A DNA stretch of 18,993 nucleotides from assembly GCA_964456445.1 (NCBI GenBank), contig CAYWBI010000063.1:1-18993 (forward strand). Reading direction: 5' to 3'. This document shows positions 1 to 8,900 of the stretch, piece after piece (position 1 is the first letter of the stretch; every line of letters begins with the position of its first letter). The position numbers were made by a program, and so were the translations under genes. Under the pieces are notes generated by a model. It did no database searches. It saw only the letters and a list, made by a program, of their open reading frames with translations, and was not told the origin of the DNA. The stretch comes from CAYWBI01 sp964456445. GTDB lineage: Bacteria; Calditrichota; Calditrichia; Calditrichales; J004.

Positions 1-166
1 TACTTAGCGTACTTTTGTCAAACTTCACTACAATATCACGTTTGTTCCAGCCCGCAAAGTTAGGGGCTTCGGTATTCATTTTTACCTGCATATTTTCCAG
101 TGCGCCCGCAAAGGTAAATGCTGCAAGTAAAAATACTGAAAGAACACTTAATATTAAACGCTTCAT
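1..166 (-). CDS. N-terminal fragment of an exported protein of unknown function
   Basis: This is the first 55 codons of a minus-strand gene that continues beyond base 1. It starts at ATG 164-166, preceded by a strong AGGAGG ribosome site 6 bases upstream, so the start is secure although the reading frame is cut. The product opens with MKRLILSVLSVFLLAAFTFA, a typical Sec signal peptide (two basic residues, a hydrophobic core, a small-residue cleavage site near residue 20-21). The visible mature part contains NFAGWNKRDIVVKF. A short VVVKF-like strand near the start of the mature protein is common in propeptides of secreted subtilases, but too little is present to claim that. The export prediction is firm; the function is unknown. 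Confidence 0.8.
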   Translation of the reverse strand, partial: MKRLILSVLSVFLLAAFTFAGALENMQVKMNTEAPNFAGWNKRDIVVKFDKSTLS

Positions 167-220
167 ATATCTCCTCCTGTTGTGGTTGGAATAAATAGGT
201 TGTAATCTGTTTTAGCTTTT

Positions 221-230
221 GACCTCCTTT
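221..230 (-). promoter_or_regulatory. Orphan Shine-Dalgarno-like sequence
   Basis: On the minus strand these bases read AAAGGAGGTC, a near-complete complement of the 16S rRNA tail. It lies about 55 bases upstream of the start codon at 166. That gene has its own AGGAGG site, and no ATG, GTG or TTG follows this one at a usable distance. It may be a ribosome standby site, a relic, or chance. No role is demonstrated. Confidence 0.3.
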
Positions 231-337
231 CAAATAAATTAAACAAATAACGGCAAAAACGTTTTACATCGTCCGTTCAACAAACAAGCAATAAAACGAC
301 GGGCGAACCAGGGGTTTATTTAGAATCTGGCAAAATT

Positions 338-1363
338 TCAGCTAAACTGCACCGTCTCAGCAAAAGAGAATTCTTGGCCAAGGGCCTTGTCAAACAACGG
401 ATCATGTTGTAACGAGAGAAATACATCAACAAGTTGCGGATCGAATTGAACGCCGCTATATTTTTTTATTTCATTCATGGCATAAGCCGATGAACGCTCG
501 ACACTATAACTTCTTCGTGAAACAATGGCCTCGTATGTATCCACGATGGTTAATACACGGGCCAGATAAGGAATGGCCTCCTCCTTTAATCCATCGGGAT
601 AGCCAGCCCCGTTCCATCGTTCATGGTGGTGACGGATAATGGTTGCAACGACATCCAGCTCATCAATATTCCCCACAATGTCGCTGCCAATAACAACATG
701 TTCCTTAGCTTCCTTGTATTCATCTTCCAACAGGGACGAGCTTTTGTTTAGGATATGGTCGGACAGGCCAATTTTACCGATATCGTGAAGCACCGCCGCC
801 AATTGCAGGTTGAAGGTATCGATTGCATTCATCTGAAGTTTTTTCGCCATCAGTCCGGCATAATACGCCACACGGATGGAATGCCCGGAGGTATAGGGGT
901 CTTTAGCATCGAGGGCACTTATCAACGCTTTGATGGTCTTTAGTAAAACAGAAGCTTTTTTAGGATTATTTTGTTCGTGTTCACGCCGAAAGCGCTGAAT
1001 ATTACGATTTATAATAGTAGGAATATTTCTTAAATTAAACGGTTTTGTTAAAAAATCCGATGCGCCTTTTTCCATCGCCTGCTTTACAAGGCGTTCATCT
1101 TCAGAAGCGGTTATGACAACAAATGGGGTACTGATCCGGTACTTAAAAGCAAGGTCGAGCAAATCCATCCCGGAACCGTCCGGCAGCCATATATCAGAAA
1201 CAATGAGGTCAAAGTGCCTGCTTTTTAATTGCTCGATTGCTTGTTTCAAATTTACCGCTGAGAAAAAATTTATACTGTTTTTTTCAAACGCGTGTTCCAG
1301 GGCGCGCCGTGTAACAGGTTCATCTTCTACAAGCAAAACTTTTAAAATACTCATATTATTCAT
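338..1363 (-). CDS. Response regulator with HD-GYP cyclic-di-GMP phosphodiesterase output domain
   Basis: This is a cytoplasmic two-component output protein of 341 residues. Residues about 7-125 form a receiver domain with the acidic pair E13/D14, phospho-acceptor D57 in VSDIWLP, the switch T85 and K107 in the TKPF motif. Residues about 140-330 form an HD-GYP domain: HDIGKIG (H193, D194) and HHHERWNGAGYPDG (245-258) are intact, with D275 and FDPQLV further on, so a catalytically active enzyme that hydrolyses cyclic-di-GMP is expected (RpfG-type architecture). The ATG at 1361-1363 overlaps the stop of the upstream acyl-CoA dehydrogenase (ATGA), implying translational coupling. A second in-frame ATG three codons later (1352-1354) is possible. 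No partner histidine kinase is in the window, so the signal sensed is unknown. Confidence 0.93.
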   Translation of the reverse strand: MNNMSILKVLLVEDEPVTRRALEHAFEKNSINFFSAVNLKQAIEQLKSRHFDLIVSDIWLPDGSGMDLLDLAFKYRISTPFVVITASEDERLVKQAMEKGASDFLTKPFNLRNIPTIINRNIQRFRREHEQNNPKKASVLLKTIKALISALDAKDPYTSGHSIRVAYYAGLMAKKLQMNAIDTFNLQLAAVLHDIGKIGLSDHILNKSSSLLEDEYKEAKEHVVIGSDIVGNIDELDVVATIIRHHHERWNGAGYPDGLKEEAIPYLARVLTIVDTYEAIVSRRSYSVERSSAYAMNEIKKYSGVQFDPQLVDVFLSLQHDPLFDKALGQEFSFAETVQFS

Positions 1364-2523
1364 TTGAATGCGCTTTCACCGGTAATTTGCTGCCCAACAA
1401 TAAGCGTGTGTATTTCGTGGGTTCCTTCGTAAGTTAAAACCGATTCCAAATTCATAGCGTGACGTATGGCATGATATTCATCGGAAATTCCATTTGCACC
1501 AAGAATTGTTCGGGCTGTTCGGGCTATCTTTAGTGCATTGGAAACATTGTTGAGTTTGGCCAGGGATACATGATAATGTTTTGAAGTCCCGGCGTCTTTC
1601 ATTCGTCCCAATCGGTAGTTTAACAACTGGGCTTTAGTGATTTCGTTTAACATTTCCACAAGTTTTTTTTGTGTAAGTTGAAAGGCTGCAATGGGTTTGT
1701 CAAATTGAACCCGGGATTTTGCATAATTCAACGCTTCGTCATAACAGGCCATCGCTGCGCCAACCACACCCCAGGCGATACCATAGCGCGCTTCGTTTAA
1801 GCAGGAAAGTGGGGCGCGTAATCCGGTCGCCCCCGGAAGTATTGCGTTTTCATCGAGAAAACAATCGTCAAAATTCAACTCAGCGGTATGCGAGGCCCGT
1901 AATGAAAACTTTCCTTCTATTTTCCTGGCATTAAAACCCGGTGTGCCTTTCTCAACTAAAAATCCACGGATGCCCTTTATGGTTTGCGCCCAAACAACAG
2001 CCACATCGGCAAGAGCGCCGTTTGTAATCCACATTTTGCTGCCGTTCAACAACCAGCCGGCAGAGGTCTTTTTTGCACGGGTCAACATCCCTGAAGGGTT
2101 GGAGCCAAAATCCGGCTCGGTCAGCCCAAAACAGCCGATTTTTTCTCCACTGGCCAATCCTGGTAACCATTTTTGCTTTTGAGCTTCACTGCCATAACTG
2201 AAAACCGGGTACATAACCAGGCTCCCCTGTACCGATGCGAAGGAGCGCAACCCGCTATCGCCACGTTCCAGCTCCTGCATGGCCAAGCCATAAATAAATG
2301 ATGAGAGACCCGCCCCGCCATAATTTTCCGGAATGGTTACACCAAGACAGCCCAACGCGCCTAATTGTGGAATAATTTCCAATGGAAAAGTTGCCCTGCG
2401 GTGATGCTCGCGTATTATGGGCAAAAATTTATTATCCACAAATTGCCGGACGGTATCACGGACCATCCGCTCCTCATCCGAGAACAATTCATCAAGATTA
2501 TAAAAATCACATCCTGTAAACAT
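1360..2523 (-). CDS. gcdH: Glutaryl-CoA dehydrogenase (acyl-CoA dehydrogenase family)
   Basis: This is an FAD-dependent acyl-CoA dehydrogenase of 387 residues, the usual size without a transit peptide. Glutaryl-CoA dehydrogenase oxidises and decarboxylates glutaryl-CoA to crotonyl-CoA in lysine, tryptophan and aromatic degradation, passing electrons to ETF. Blocks characteristic of this subfamily are present throughout: ELERGDSGLRS, GCFGLTEPDFGSNPSGM, GKFSLRAS, NEARYGIAWGVVGA, NGISDEYHAIRHAMNLE and TYEGTHEIH. The last contains the catalytic base, E366 in this numbering. The Glu and Arg of ELER...LRS correspond, from memory of the human enzyme, to residues near the gamma-carboxylate, which favours glutaryl-CoA over simple fatty acyl-CoA. 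Whether it decarboxylates cannot be settled by eye. It is followed at once, with a four-base overlap, by the HD-GYP regulator; no ETF or other catabolic gene is in view. Confidence 0.92.
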   Translation of the reverse strand: MFTGCDFYNLDELFSDEERMVRDTVRQFVDNKFLPIIREHHRRATFPLEIIPQLGALGCLGVTIPENYGGAGLSSFIYGLAMQELERGDSGLRSFASVQGSLVMYPVFSYGSEAQKQKWLPGLASGEKIGCFGLTEPDFGSNPSGMLTRAKKTSAGWLLNGSKMWITNGALADVAVVWAQTIKGIRGFLVEKGTPGFNARKIEGKFSLRASHTAELNFDDCFLDENAILPGATGLRAPLSCLNEARYGIAWGVVGAAMACYDEALNYAKSRVQFDKPIAAFQLTQKKLVEMLNEITKAQLLNYRLGRMKDAGTSKHYHVSLAKLNNVSNALKIARTARTILGANGISDEYHAIRHAMNLESVLTYEGTHEIHTLIVGQQITGESAFK

Positions 2524-2718
2524 AAAAGGACCTATGTGTAATTATTTGTTTTTTATTTTTATGTGAGAAAGAAGATGCTGCCCCATTAGCTTATAATACC
2601 AAAGCCACCAGCCGTTTTCATGGCCGCATAGACAACGTTGCATAGTAGAAATTCAGACAATGGTCCGCACAAGTGCTTAGTAAATTTTGTTGGTTTGGAA
2701 CCCGGGTAAATAAACCGG

Positions 2719-4449
2719 TTAAAACATCCAATTGATCTCAGCGCCATAAATTACGGCGTTGTAGGATTCATTACCATTAAAAAAAGTGGGATCCACATCC
2801 GGTTTTTGCAAAATAAGCAAAGCATGGTCAACCGTATAATTCATTCGTTGAGTATTAAGCCCCGAGATGAGTTTAAACGAAATATTTGGATTGAAAAAAT
2901 ATTCCAGTGAAAGCAGACCGGATATATTCCAATAATTACTAAGCAGATCATCATCCCCGCCATTTGCAGCGGTATTTTTTGAAAAATTGAGATTTGATTC
3001 AAACAATAATTTATTTCTGATTATATCCCAGCGATTGCTTTGATAAACAAAATAATTATTATTCTTTTTGTTATCGGACAATGTTAGCCCGCTGTAAACC
3101 GCACCACCGGATATGAAAAAACTATTATTAGGGCGTGTGTAAAAATTCAAAGAGGCAATAAGCTGTTTTGTACCCAGGGGTGAGCCACCGACAATTTGGC
3201 TGCGATCGTCCAAATCCAGATAGATGGTTGAAAAAGAGAGCCGTGTGGTACTAAAATTCTGGGCATAGCGGGCTTCAATTTTACGGGAAATTTTATCGGT
3301 ACTTGTCTTATCCCCGTTCAGGTCAACTAAGGTGTTGCTCTTATCGTCACGAAAACCAAGAACCAGGGTCAGCTCCGGCCATCTTGGGATATTTGTCGTA
3401 AGCGAGAATTCACCCAGCCTGGTTTTAGTTGTGGGCATGCCTGCATCATTATCCAGGTTATTATCATACTGTTCGCCATCAAAGCCAAGAAAAAACAGAC
3501 GGGAAATACCATAGACCGTATTAAAGTGCAAGCCTTTTTTATCGGTTAATAAAAAGGGATAACCGGCGCTAAAGTAATTAAAACCTATCCTTTGATAATA
3601 GGCTACTGCTTTAAATTTATTATAACGAAAATCTATTCCACCTTTATAAGAATTATCCGTATTTGACAAGGCGCCAAGTGTATCCTTCTTGCTAAGGTAG
3701 CCGTCGGCAAATAACTGGATGTGTTTTTTCCACAAATTGAGTTTGGCGTTTGCACCATAGGCTGTGTTCTTTAAAGCCGTATTAAGCGAACTTTTTATGG
3801 AAGTGGTATCATCGATAGCGGTTAAGAAATGGAATCCAAGATCATATAAACCATTTTGCCCGGCAGATACAGAGGCCGCGCCAAGTGTGCGGTTAAAAAC
3901 CCCGCTGGATTCAAATTGTTTATATATTCCTATCGAATGCGAGCCAATTGCTATTTTTTTTTGGGCAAGGCCATACATGCTACGCACTTTTAAATGGCTG
4001 TCACGTCCCCATAAATCATTAAAATTTAGCGTAACACGGGCACCGCGTATTTCACGGCTTTGAATAAAAATATCCGAACCATTTTCGAAGAAATCACCCA
4101 ATATAATTTCATGATTGGCAAAGCGGACACTCAGACTGAGCCGATTGATTGAATTTTGGTTATTAAAATCGAGTCGGTTCCATTTATTGTTGCTTATTTC
4201 ACCCAGCAAACTAATATCGAGTTTGCTCGTCCGGGCAAAAAGCGCCATGTTTAAAGTTTGGTTTAGCCCGGGGATGAGGGATGTTTTGCCATAACCGGCC
4301 CCATCCACCGTATCCGGTTTAATCTTCGATTTTTCATCATAACCGGTATTCATTGTATTTATGGAGATACGTCCGGTAATGTCAATGCTTTGCTGCCCCA
4401 CTGCAAAAAGGGGCAATCCGATCAGAAGCAGAATCAATAGTTTGTTCAT
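2719..4449 (-). CDS. Outer-membrane beta-barrel protein of unknown function
   Basis: The 576-residue product starts with a signal peptide (MNKLLILLLIGLPLFAVGQQ, cleavage around residue 18-19). It continues as alternating hydrophobic and polar strands with many Tyr, Phe, Asn and Ser residues, and ends in the aromatic-rich strand AVIYGAEINWMF with a C-terminal Phe, the usual BamA recognition signature. Together these point to a large outer-membrane barrel, probably with 20 or more strands. No TonB box or plug domain was recognised, so it does not look like a SusC-type transporter. It lies only 15 bases after the FecR/Ig gene, so the two are almost certainly co-transcribed. It could be a channel, a surface scaffold, or a partner of the two upstream secreted proteins. 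Family membership was not identified. Confidence 0.82.
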   Translation of the reverse strand: MNKLLILLLIGLPLFAVGQQSIDITGRISINTMNTGYDEKSKIKPDTVDGAGYGKTSLIPGLNQTLNMALFARTSKLDISLLGEISNNKWNRLDFNNQNSINRLSLSVRFANHEIILGDFFENGSDIFIQSREIRGARVTLNFNDLWGRDSHLKVRSMYGLAQKKIAIGSHSIGIYKQFESSGVFNRTLGAASVSAGQNGLYDLGFHFLTAIDDTTSIKSSLNTALKNTAYGANAKLNLWKKHIQLFADGYLSKKDTLGALSNTDNSYKGGIDFRYNKFKAVAYYQRIGFNYFSAGYPFLLTDKKGLHFNTVYGISRLFFLGFDGEQYDNNLDNDAGMPTTKTRLGEFSLTTNIPRWPELTLVLGFRDDKSNTLVDLNGDKTSTDKISRKIEARYAQNFSTTRLSFSTIYLDLDDRSQIVGGSPLGTKQLIASLNFYTRPNNSFFISGGAVYSGLTLSDNKKNNNYFVYQSNRWDIIRNKLLFESNLNFSKNTAANGGDDDLLSNYWNISGLLSLEYFFNPNISFKLISGLNTQRMNYTVDHALLILQKPDVDPTFFNGNESYNAVIYGAEINWMF

Positions 4450-4464
4450 TTGGTCGAAGTATCC

Positions 4465-5904
4465 TTAGCGCACAATAATTTCTCGGGAGGCATCACGGGC
4501 AATATTGCCGGCAAGATCTTCGGCAATGACTACGATTCGGTTGCGTCCTCTTTCCAGTATAATTTCTGTTTCAAAACTACCATCGGAATTTGGACGGATT
4601 TCTTTACCATTGACTTGCAACCTTTTTAATTTTGACGACGGCTCCGGGTCAATAATAACGCCACGGATAATTTGGCGAAAACGGTTCCTAAGTTTTTTAT
4701 TTTGTATGGGCGGCGCGGGCGGCTCAAGCCGGATAAAATTACGTTGGGCCGGTTTGGTTATGGTTATAACCGGTTTAACGGTATCCAAAAATAAATGATC
4801 GCCATATTCGCTTGTATTTCCGGCTAAATCACGGGCAGAGACCCGGATAATGTTTTCACCTTCCTGCAGAACGATTGTGCGGTTAAAACTCCCGCGGCCA
4901 CGTACATCGCCCACAAGTTCCCCATTTAAAAACACTTTGATTTTATCCTGGGGCGTATCATCAAAAACCGCTCCGCTTAAACTGTAATTCCTTTTGTTAA
5001 AAAAGCCGGATACCAGAGGGGTAGAGAGTTTGATCCGTGGTTTTTTTGTATTTATAAAAACACCAACCCTACGTGTAATTGTCTTGCCCTGATATGTTGC
5101 AATTACATCAAATTTATTTATCCCTTCACGAACCCGTACCAGGCCGTTAAAGGAGCCATCACGGCCAACACGCAACGCCATGCCATTGGCCAGAACCTGT
5201 GCACCCGCAATTGTTTTACCCGTTATTTTAACACCACCGCCCAACACGGAAGAGTCTGTAATTTTAATCGGAAGCTTATTTACGGTGAAAGAAAATCCCC
5301 CTGTGGGAGAAGTTGTCTTTGGAGCAGCGCTGCTTGTTGTGGGTTTTGCCGGGGGCTGTCCCTTTTTTACCACGGTTTTTTGGTTGCTGTTTACAAACAC
5401 TTCACCTTTCGCTTCCCGTGATTTTACCGAAACCCTGCCTTCTACCACGCTTACTGTTGTGGTCAATTCACGGTTCACGTTTATTTCCAGTGTAGTGCCA
5501 CGGATTGCCACAACCGCGCTGGGGCTTTCTATCGTGCGGCTCTGACGGCTGTTTACAATTTTTTTAAAATGCGCCCATATATTCCCCGCCCAGAGGGTAA
5601 AGCTCATTTTATCTTCATTATTGCTTTCCGCCGTTTTTATTTCCTTTACATCAAAAATACTGCTTTGATCAACTTTTATGACTGAACCGTCGGGCATTTC
5701 CAATTCAACACGCGAGCCAACCGAGGTCTTAAGCCGGTCCCCCTGATATACCCTGTCGTTGATCCGTGTTTTCTGCCAGGATGTTTTATGTGCTGATTGT
5801 CGCTGAACCGTGCCAACCTGGAATTTTACGCGCGCGGAATTATCCGCGAATACAAATGAAGACGTCAACAAAATGCCCGCCAAGGCAACAATTAATTTTC
5901 TCAT
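4465..5904 (-). CDS. Exported FecR-domain protein with three tandem Ig-like modules
   Basis: The 479-residue protein starts at ATG 5902-5904 after a GGAAGG ribosome site. A signal peptide (1-20, ending FVFA) is followed by a FecR-like domain at about 50-165, marked by VYQGDRLKTSVGSRVELEMPDG and SPSAVVAIRGTTLEINV. A Pro/Ser/Thr-rich linker (182-203) leads to three Ig-like beta-sandwich repeats at about 204-285, 289-375 and 378-479. Each repeat carries the pattern G-x-F...EG/RG-x-N, seen as DGSFNGL, RGSFNRT and DGSFETE; the last two end in DLAGN. Classical FecR proteins are inner-membrane anti-sigma regulators. This one has no cytoplasmic domain, no neighbouring sigma factor and no transmembrane helix beyond the signal peptide, so a periplasmic or surface structural role is more likely. 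It sits between the giant T9SS protein and the barrel. Confidence 0.87.
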   Translation of the reverse strand: MRKLIVALAGILLTSSFVFADNSARVKFQVGTVQRQSAHKTSWQKTRINDRVYQGDRLKTSVGSRVELEMPDGSVIKVDQSSIFDVKEIKTAESNNEDKMSFTLWAGNIWAHFKKIVNSRQSRTIESPSAVVAIRGTTLEINVNRELTTTVSVVEGRVSVKSREAKGEVFVNSNQKTVVKKGQPPAKPTTSSAAPKTTSPTGGFSFTVNKLPIKITDSSVLGGGVKITGKTIAGAQVLANGMALRVGRDGSFNGLVRVREGINKFDVIATYQGKTITRRVGVFINTKKPRIKLSTPLVSGFFNKRNYSLSGAVFDDTPQDKIKVFLNGELVGDVRGRGSFNRTIVLQEGENIIRVSARDLAGNTSEYGDHLFLDTVKPVITITKPAQRNFIRLEPPAPPIQNKKLRNRFRQIIRGVIIDPEPSSKLKRLQVNGKEIRPNSDGSFETEIILERGRNRIVVIAEDLAGNIARDASREIIVR

Positions 5905-5999
5905 CGTTAATCCTTCCGGATTTTAAAAGTATAATATTTTTATATGAAACCGCTTTAGCTCTGCCCGCGTTTCCCATCCGGGAATATCAAACGAACAGA

Positions 6000-8900
6000 T
6001 CACCTCAAAAGAACCATTTTTTTAGAGGTCGTAAATTTCCCGGCATGGAAGCGATAAAAATATACGCCGCTTGCAACTTTTTGCCCCAGGGTATTTCGTC
6101 CATCCCAGCGAACTTTTATTTCGCCGCTTTTTAAAGGTTTATTAATTAAATTTTTTATTTTTCGGCCCAGTACATCATATACATCTAACGTAGCCTTCAC
6201 TCCATCGGCAAAAAATGGCACGCTAAGTTCTATCCGGGTCTCGGGGTTAAATGGGTTTGGATAGTTTTGCCCCAGACTGAATTTTACGGGTAAAATCGTT
6301 GGTCTGAAATCCACATCGGGTGTTGCAAACAGTTTAAAGTGGTTGCGGCTCGATTTGTTCTGAATCCTAAAGGAATCGACCTGGGCCATATTAAACCAAT
6401 TGCCCGATTCCAGGTGATACAGAAAGTAAAACACTTCATTGTCGGCGGCAGGCGGTTCCCAGCTTAACATAGGGCTCTCCTGATCTGACAGTGGATTTTC
6501 AACTAAAATATCCCAGCTATATACAGAATCTGCCCCCATCATGGCACGCAGATTGGCGGTAATTTTGCGTCCTTCTTTTATGGCATAAAGCCGCGGAAGA
6601 TCAAAGACCTGCGGGGGTTCAAGTGTGTTCCTGAAAAAATAGGGATAGCTTTCCGGTTTATCACAAACACCAAAATAATTATTTTTATCGACATAGGGCC
6701 CGTTTCTTAAGGTGAGATGAACTATTTTATCCATCCCGGGTACTCCGGCAAATACGGATGTTTTTACATCGGCATTGCCCGTTTCGGGCTGCATCGGGAG
6801 CGGATCCATGAAAAGTATGGCCTTTTCCTTGCTATAGAGCCAATAGCCACGCCCCTGTCGCATCCGATTGCCTTCCTCCACATCATAACCAATAGCGGAT
6901 TTTGTTGAGCTGTAGAACGTTTTATCACCGGAAATCAATTGGCCGTTAACCGCTTGTTCATATCCATAAACTACCTGTGGCGTATTAACCCGGCTCAAAT
7001 TCAGGCGCTGCCAGGCGATATCCCAGCTCCACGGGTTGCCAATCATATTCCAACCGGCATTTAACGGTACGCGGTAAACACTATCGGCCGAAGCCACCGC
7101 ATAATCCTGTAAATCGATGTTCACAACCTTGCTGGCGTAAACCCAATACGCGGCGCCAGGAGTTAGGGAATCAATATTGATATCAAAATAACCACCCTGA
7201 ATCCAACGTTTAAGCGCGCGGATTTCCTTAACATCCGGCTTTACCTCTGATTGTGCCATAACCCGCGGGACCGTAACCAATTGCCAAACGTTCCGGGAAA
7301 GACGTAAGGGCTGCAGGTTAACAGTAAGCTGACGTTTAGCGCTATTTACGCCGAGAGCGCCGTTCCCGGCCGTATCAATTGCGGCTACATTAAATATATA
7401 GGAACCGTTGGCGAGATTATAAAAATTCAGTTCGCGCGTATCCGTGTTTCCACTTTGCAGAATATTTCCCTTCAAATCCGTTAAATTATACACATAGCGG
7501 ATTTGTCCGAGACTGCTTCCAAATGTACTGCGGGATGTATCATCGGCGCTAAATGCCACCGAAAAAGCCGTTTGTTGCAAACTGTCCGGTAAGAATGAAC
7601 CGATTTTTGTATCCGGCAACAATTGATCATGTCCACTTACCAGCATTTGTAAATCGAGCGGAACCTCCAGGGTACGGTTTTCCGCCGCACTAAATAAAAC
7701 CCGGGCGCTGTACAGGGAATCATTCTGTAAATCCATAGCCGAAAACAACAGGGTAAAGGGAACCGTTTGACCCGGCGTAACATCCACGACCGCCTGCCTT
7801 GTTTGTAACCAATCCGGTTTGCCCGTTTTCAGTATTGCCCTAAAAGGGAAAGAACTATCATTTCTTAAAGGAATCGTATAGGCAAGAGAATCCCCAACCC
7901 GAAGTTGCACCTTTAAGGAATCACGTTGAGCGATCAACTGATAGGTATCGGGACGCCCGATAGTGCCGGCAGAATAGGCCATCGACGCCCCATTTGAATC
8001 TATGAATGCCAATTTATAATAATAGTTTATGCCAAAGTCCACACCGTTATCGAGATAACCTAAGGGAGTCCCGCTAAGGATTTCCAGTCGGTTGACGGTG
8101 TCCGGTTTAAAATCTATATCACTGCTTCTAAAGAGCGCAACACCGGCCAGCATGCTATTTTCCTCTGTTCCCGGGAGCTGCCAGCTAAGCTGTAATGCGG
8201 TATCGGCCACGGCCATTTGTACCTCCGGCACCGAGGTTATTCCATAAGGATAGGATAAATTCCCGAAGATCCCAATATCCGAACGTGAATCCGATTCGCC
8301 GTTTTTTATAAGCGGGCTACCCGAATCCAGCAAAGGGGAACCGGCAGCCAACTTAAAAGCAGGAAAATCATCCGGTGTTCTGTCAACACCAAACGGGCTG
8401 TTACTATACACAAACAAAGGAGACTGGTCCAGGTTACCCACGCCAGGCGTCACGCCTTGTATTGAATTTTTATTTTGGTAAAAATCATTATAACGTACGG
8501 TCAAAGAACTATTGCCGGCATCTATTGCCCGGGCATTACCCAAAAAGACACTGTTTTTTATGGTACAATCCTTGCCATTGATCAATCGTACCCCACCGCC
8601 GCTGTTTTCTGACAGGGTATCATTAAAGGCCAGCACGGAATTCGTAATTTGCAGCTTACCGTCTTCGCTGTCCACTGCGCTTTTGGGATTATAAACAAAT
8701 AAACTATTGATTATATCTAAACTCCCATTGGAACGAGAGACAATGCCATTACCCCCAAGGGTGTTTAAGCGAAGTGCATTTGCAATTTTGGATAAGCGGA
8801 CGTTCAATGTTGCATCGTTCAGATAAATATTGGCATTGCCATTATTTGTTATTTTCTGGTTTTGAAGGGTTATAACAGATTGTTCATCGACCACGATACC

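Noticed and set aside
2698..2722. AACCGG...CCCGGGTT after the barrel gene as a terminator
   Set aside because: Only four pairs form before a mismatch, and no T-run follows on the minus strand.
5180..5545. A 121-codon plus-strand frame opposite the FecR/Ig gene
   Set aside because: It lies entirely antisense to a well-supported coding region and has no ribosome site or domain; it is a shadow frame.
4465..5904. FecR protein as a classical anti-sigma factor or iron-transport regulator
   Set aside because: No cytoplasmic N-terminal domain, no adjacent ECF sigma gene, and the barrel next to it lacks a recognisable TonB plug.
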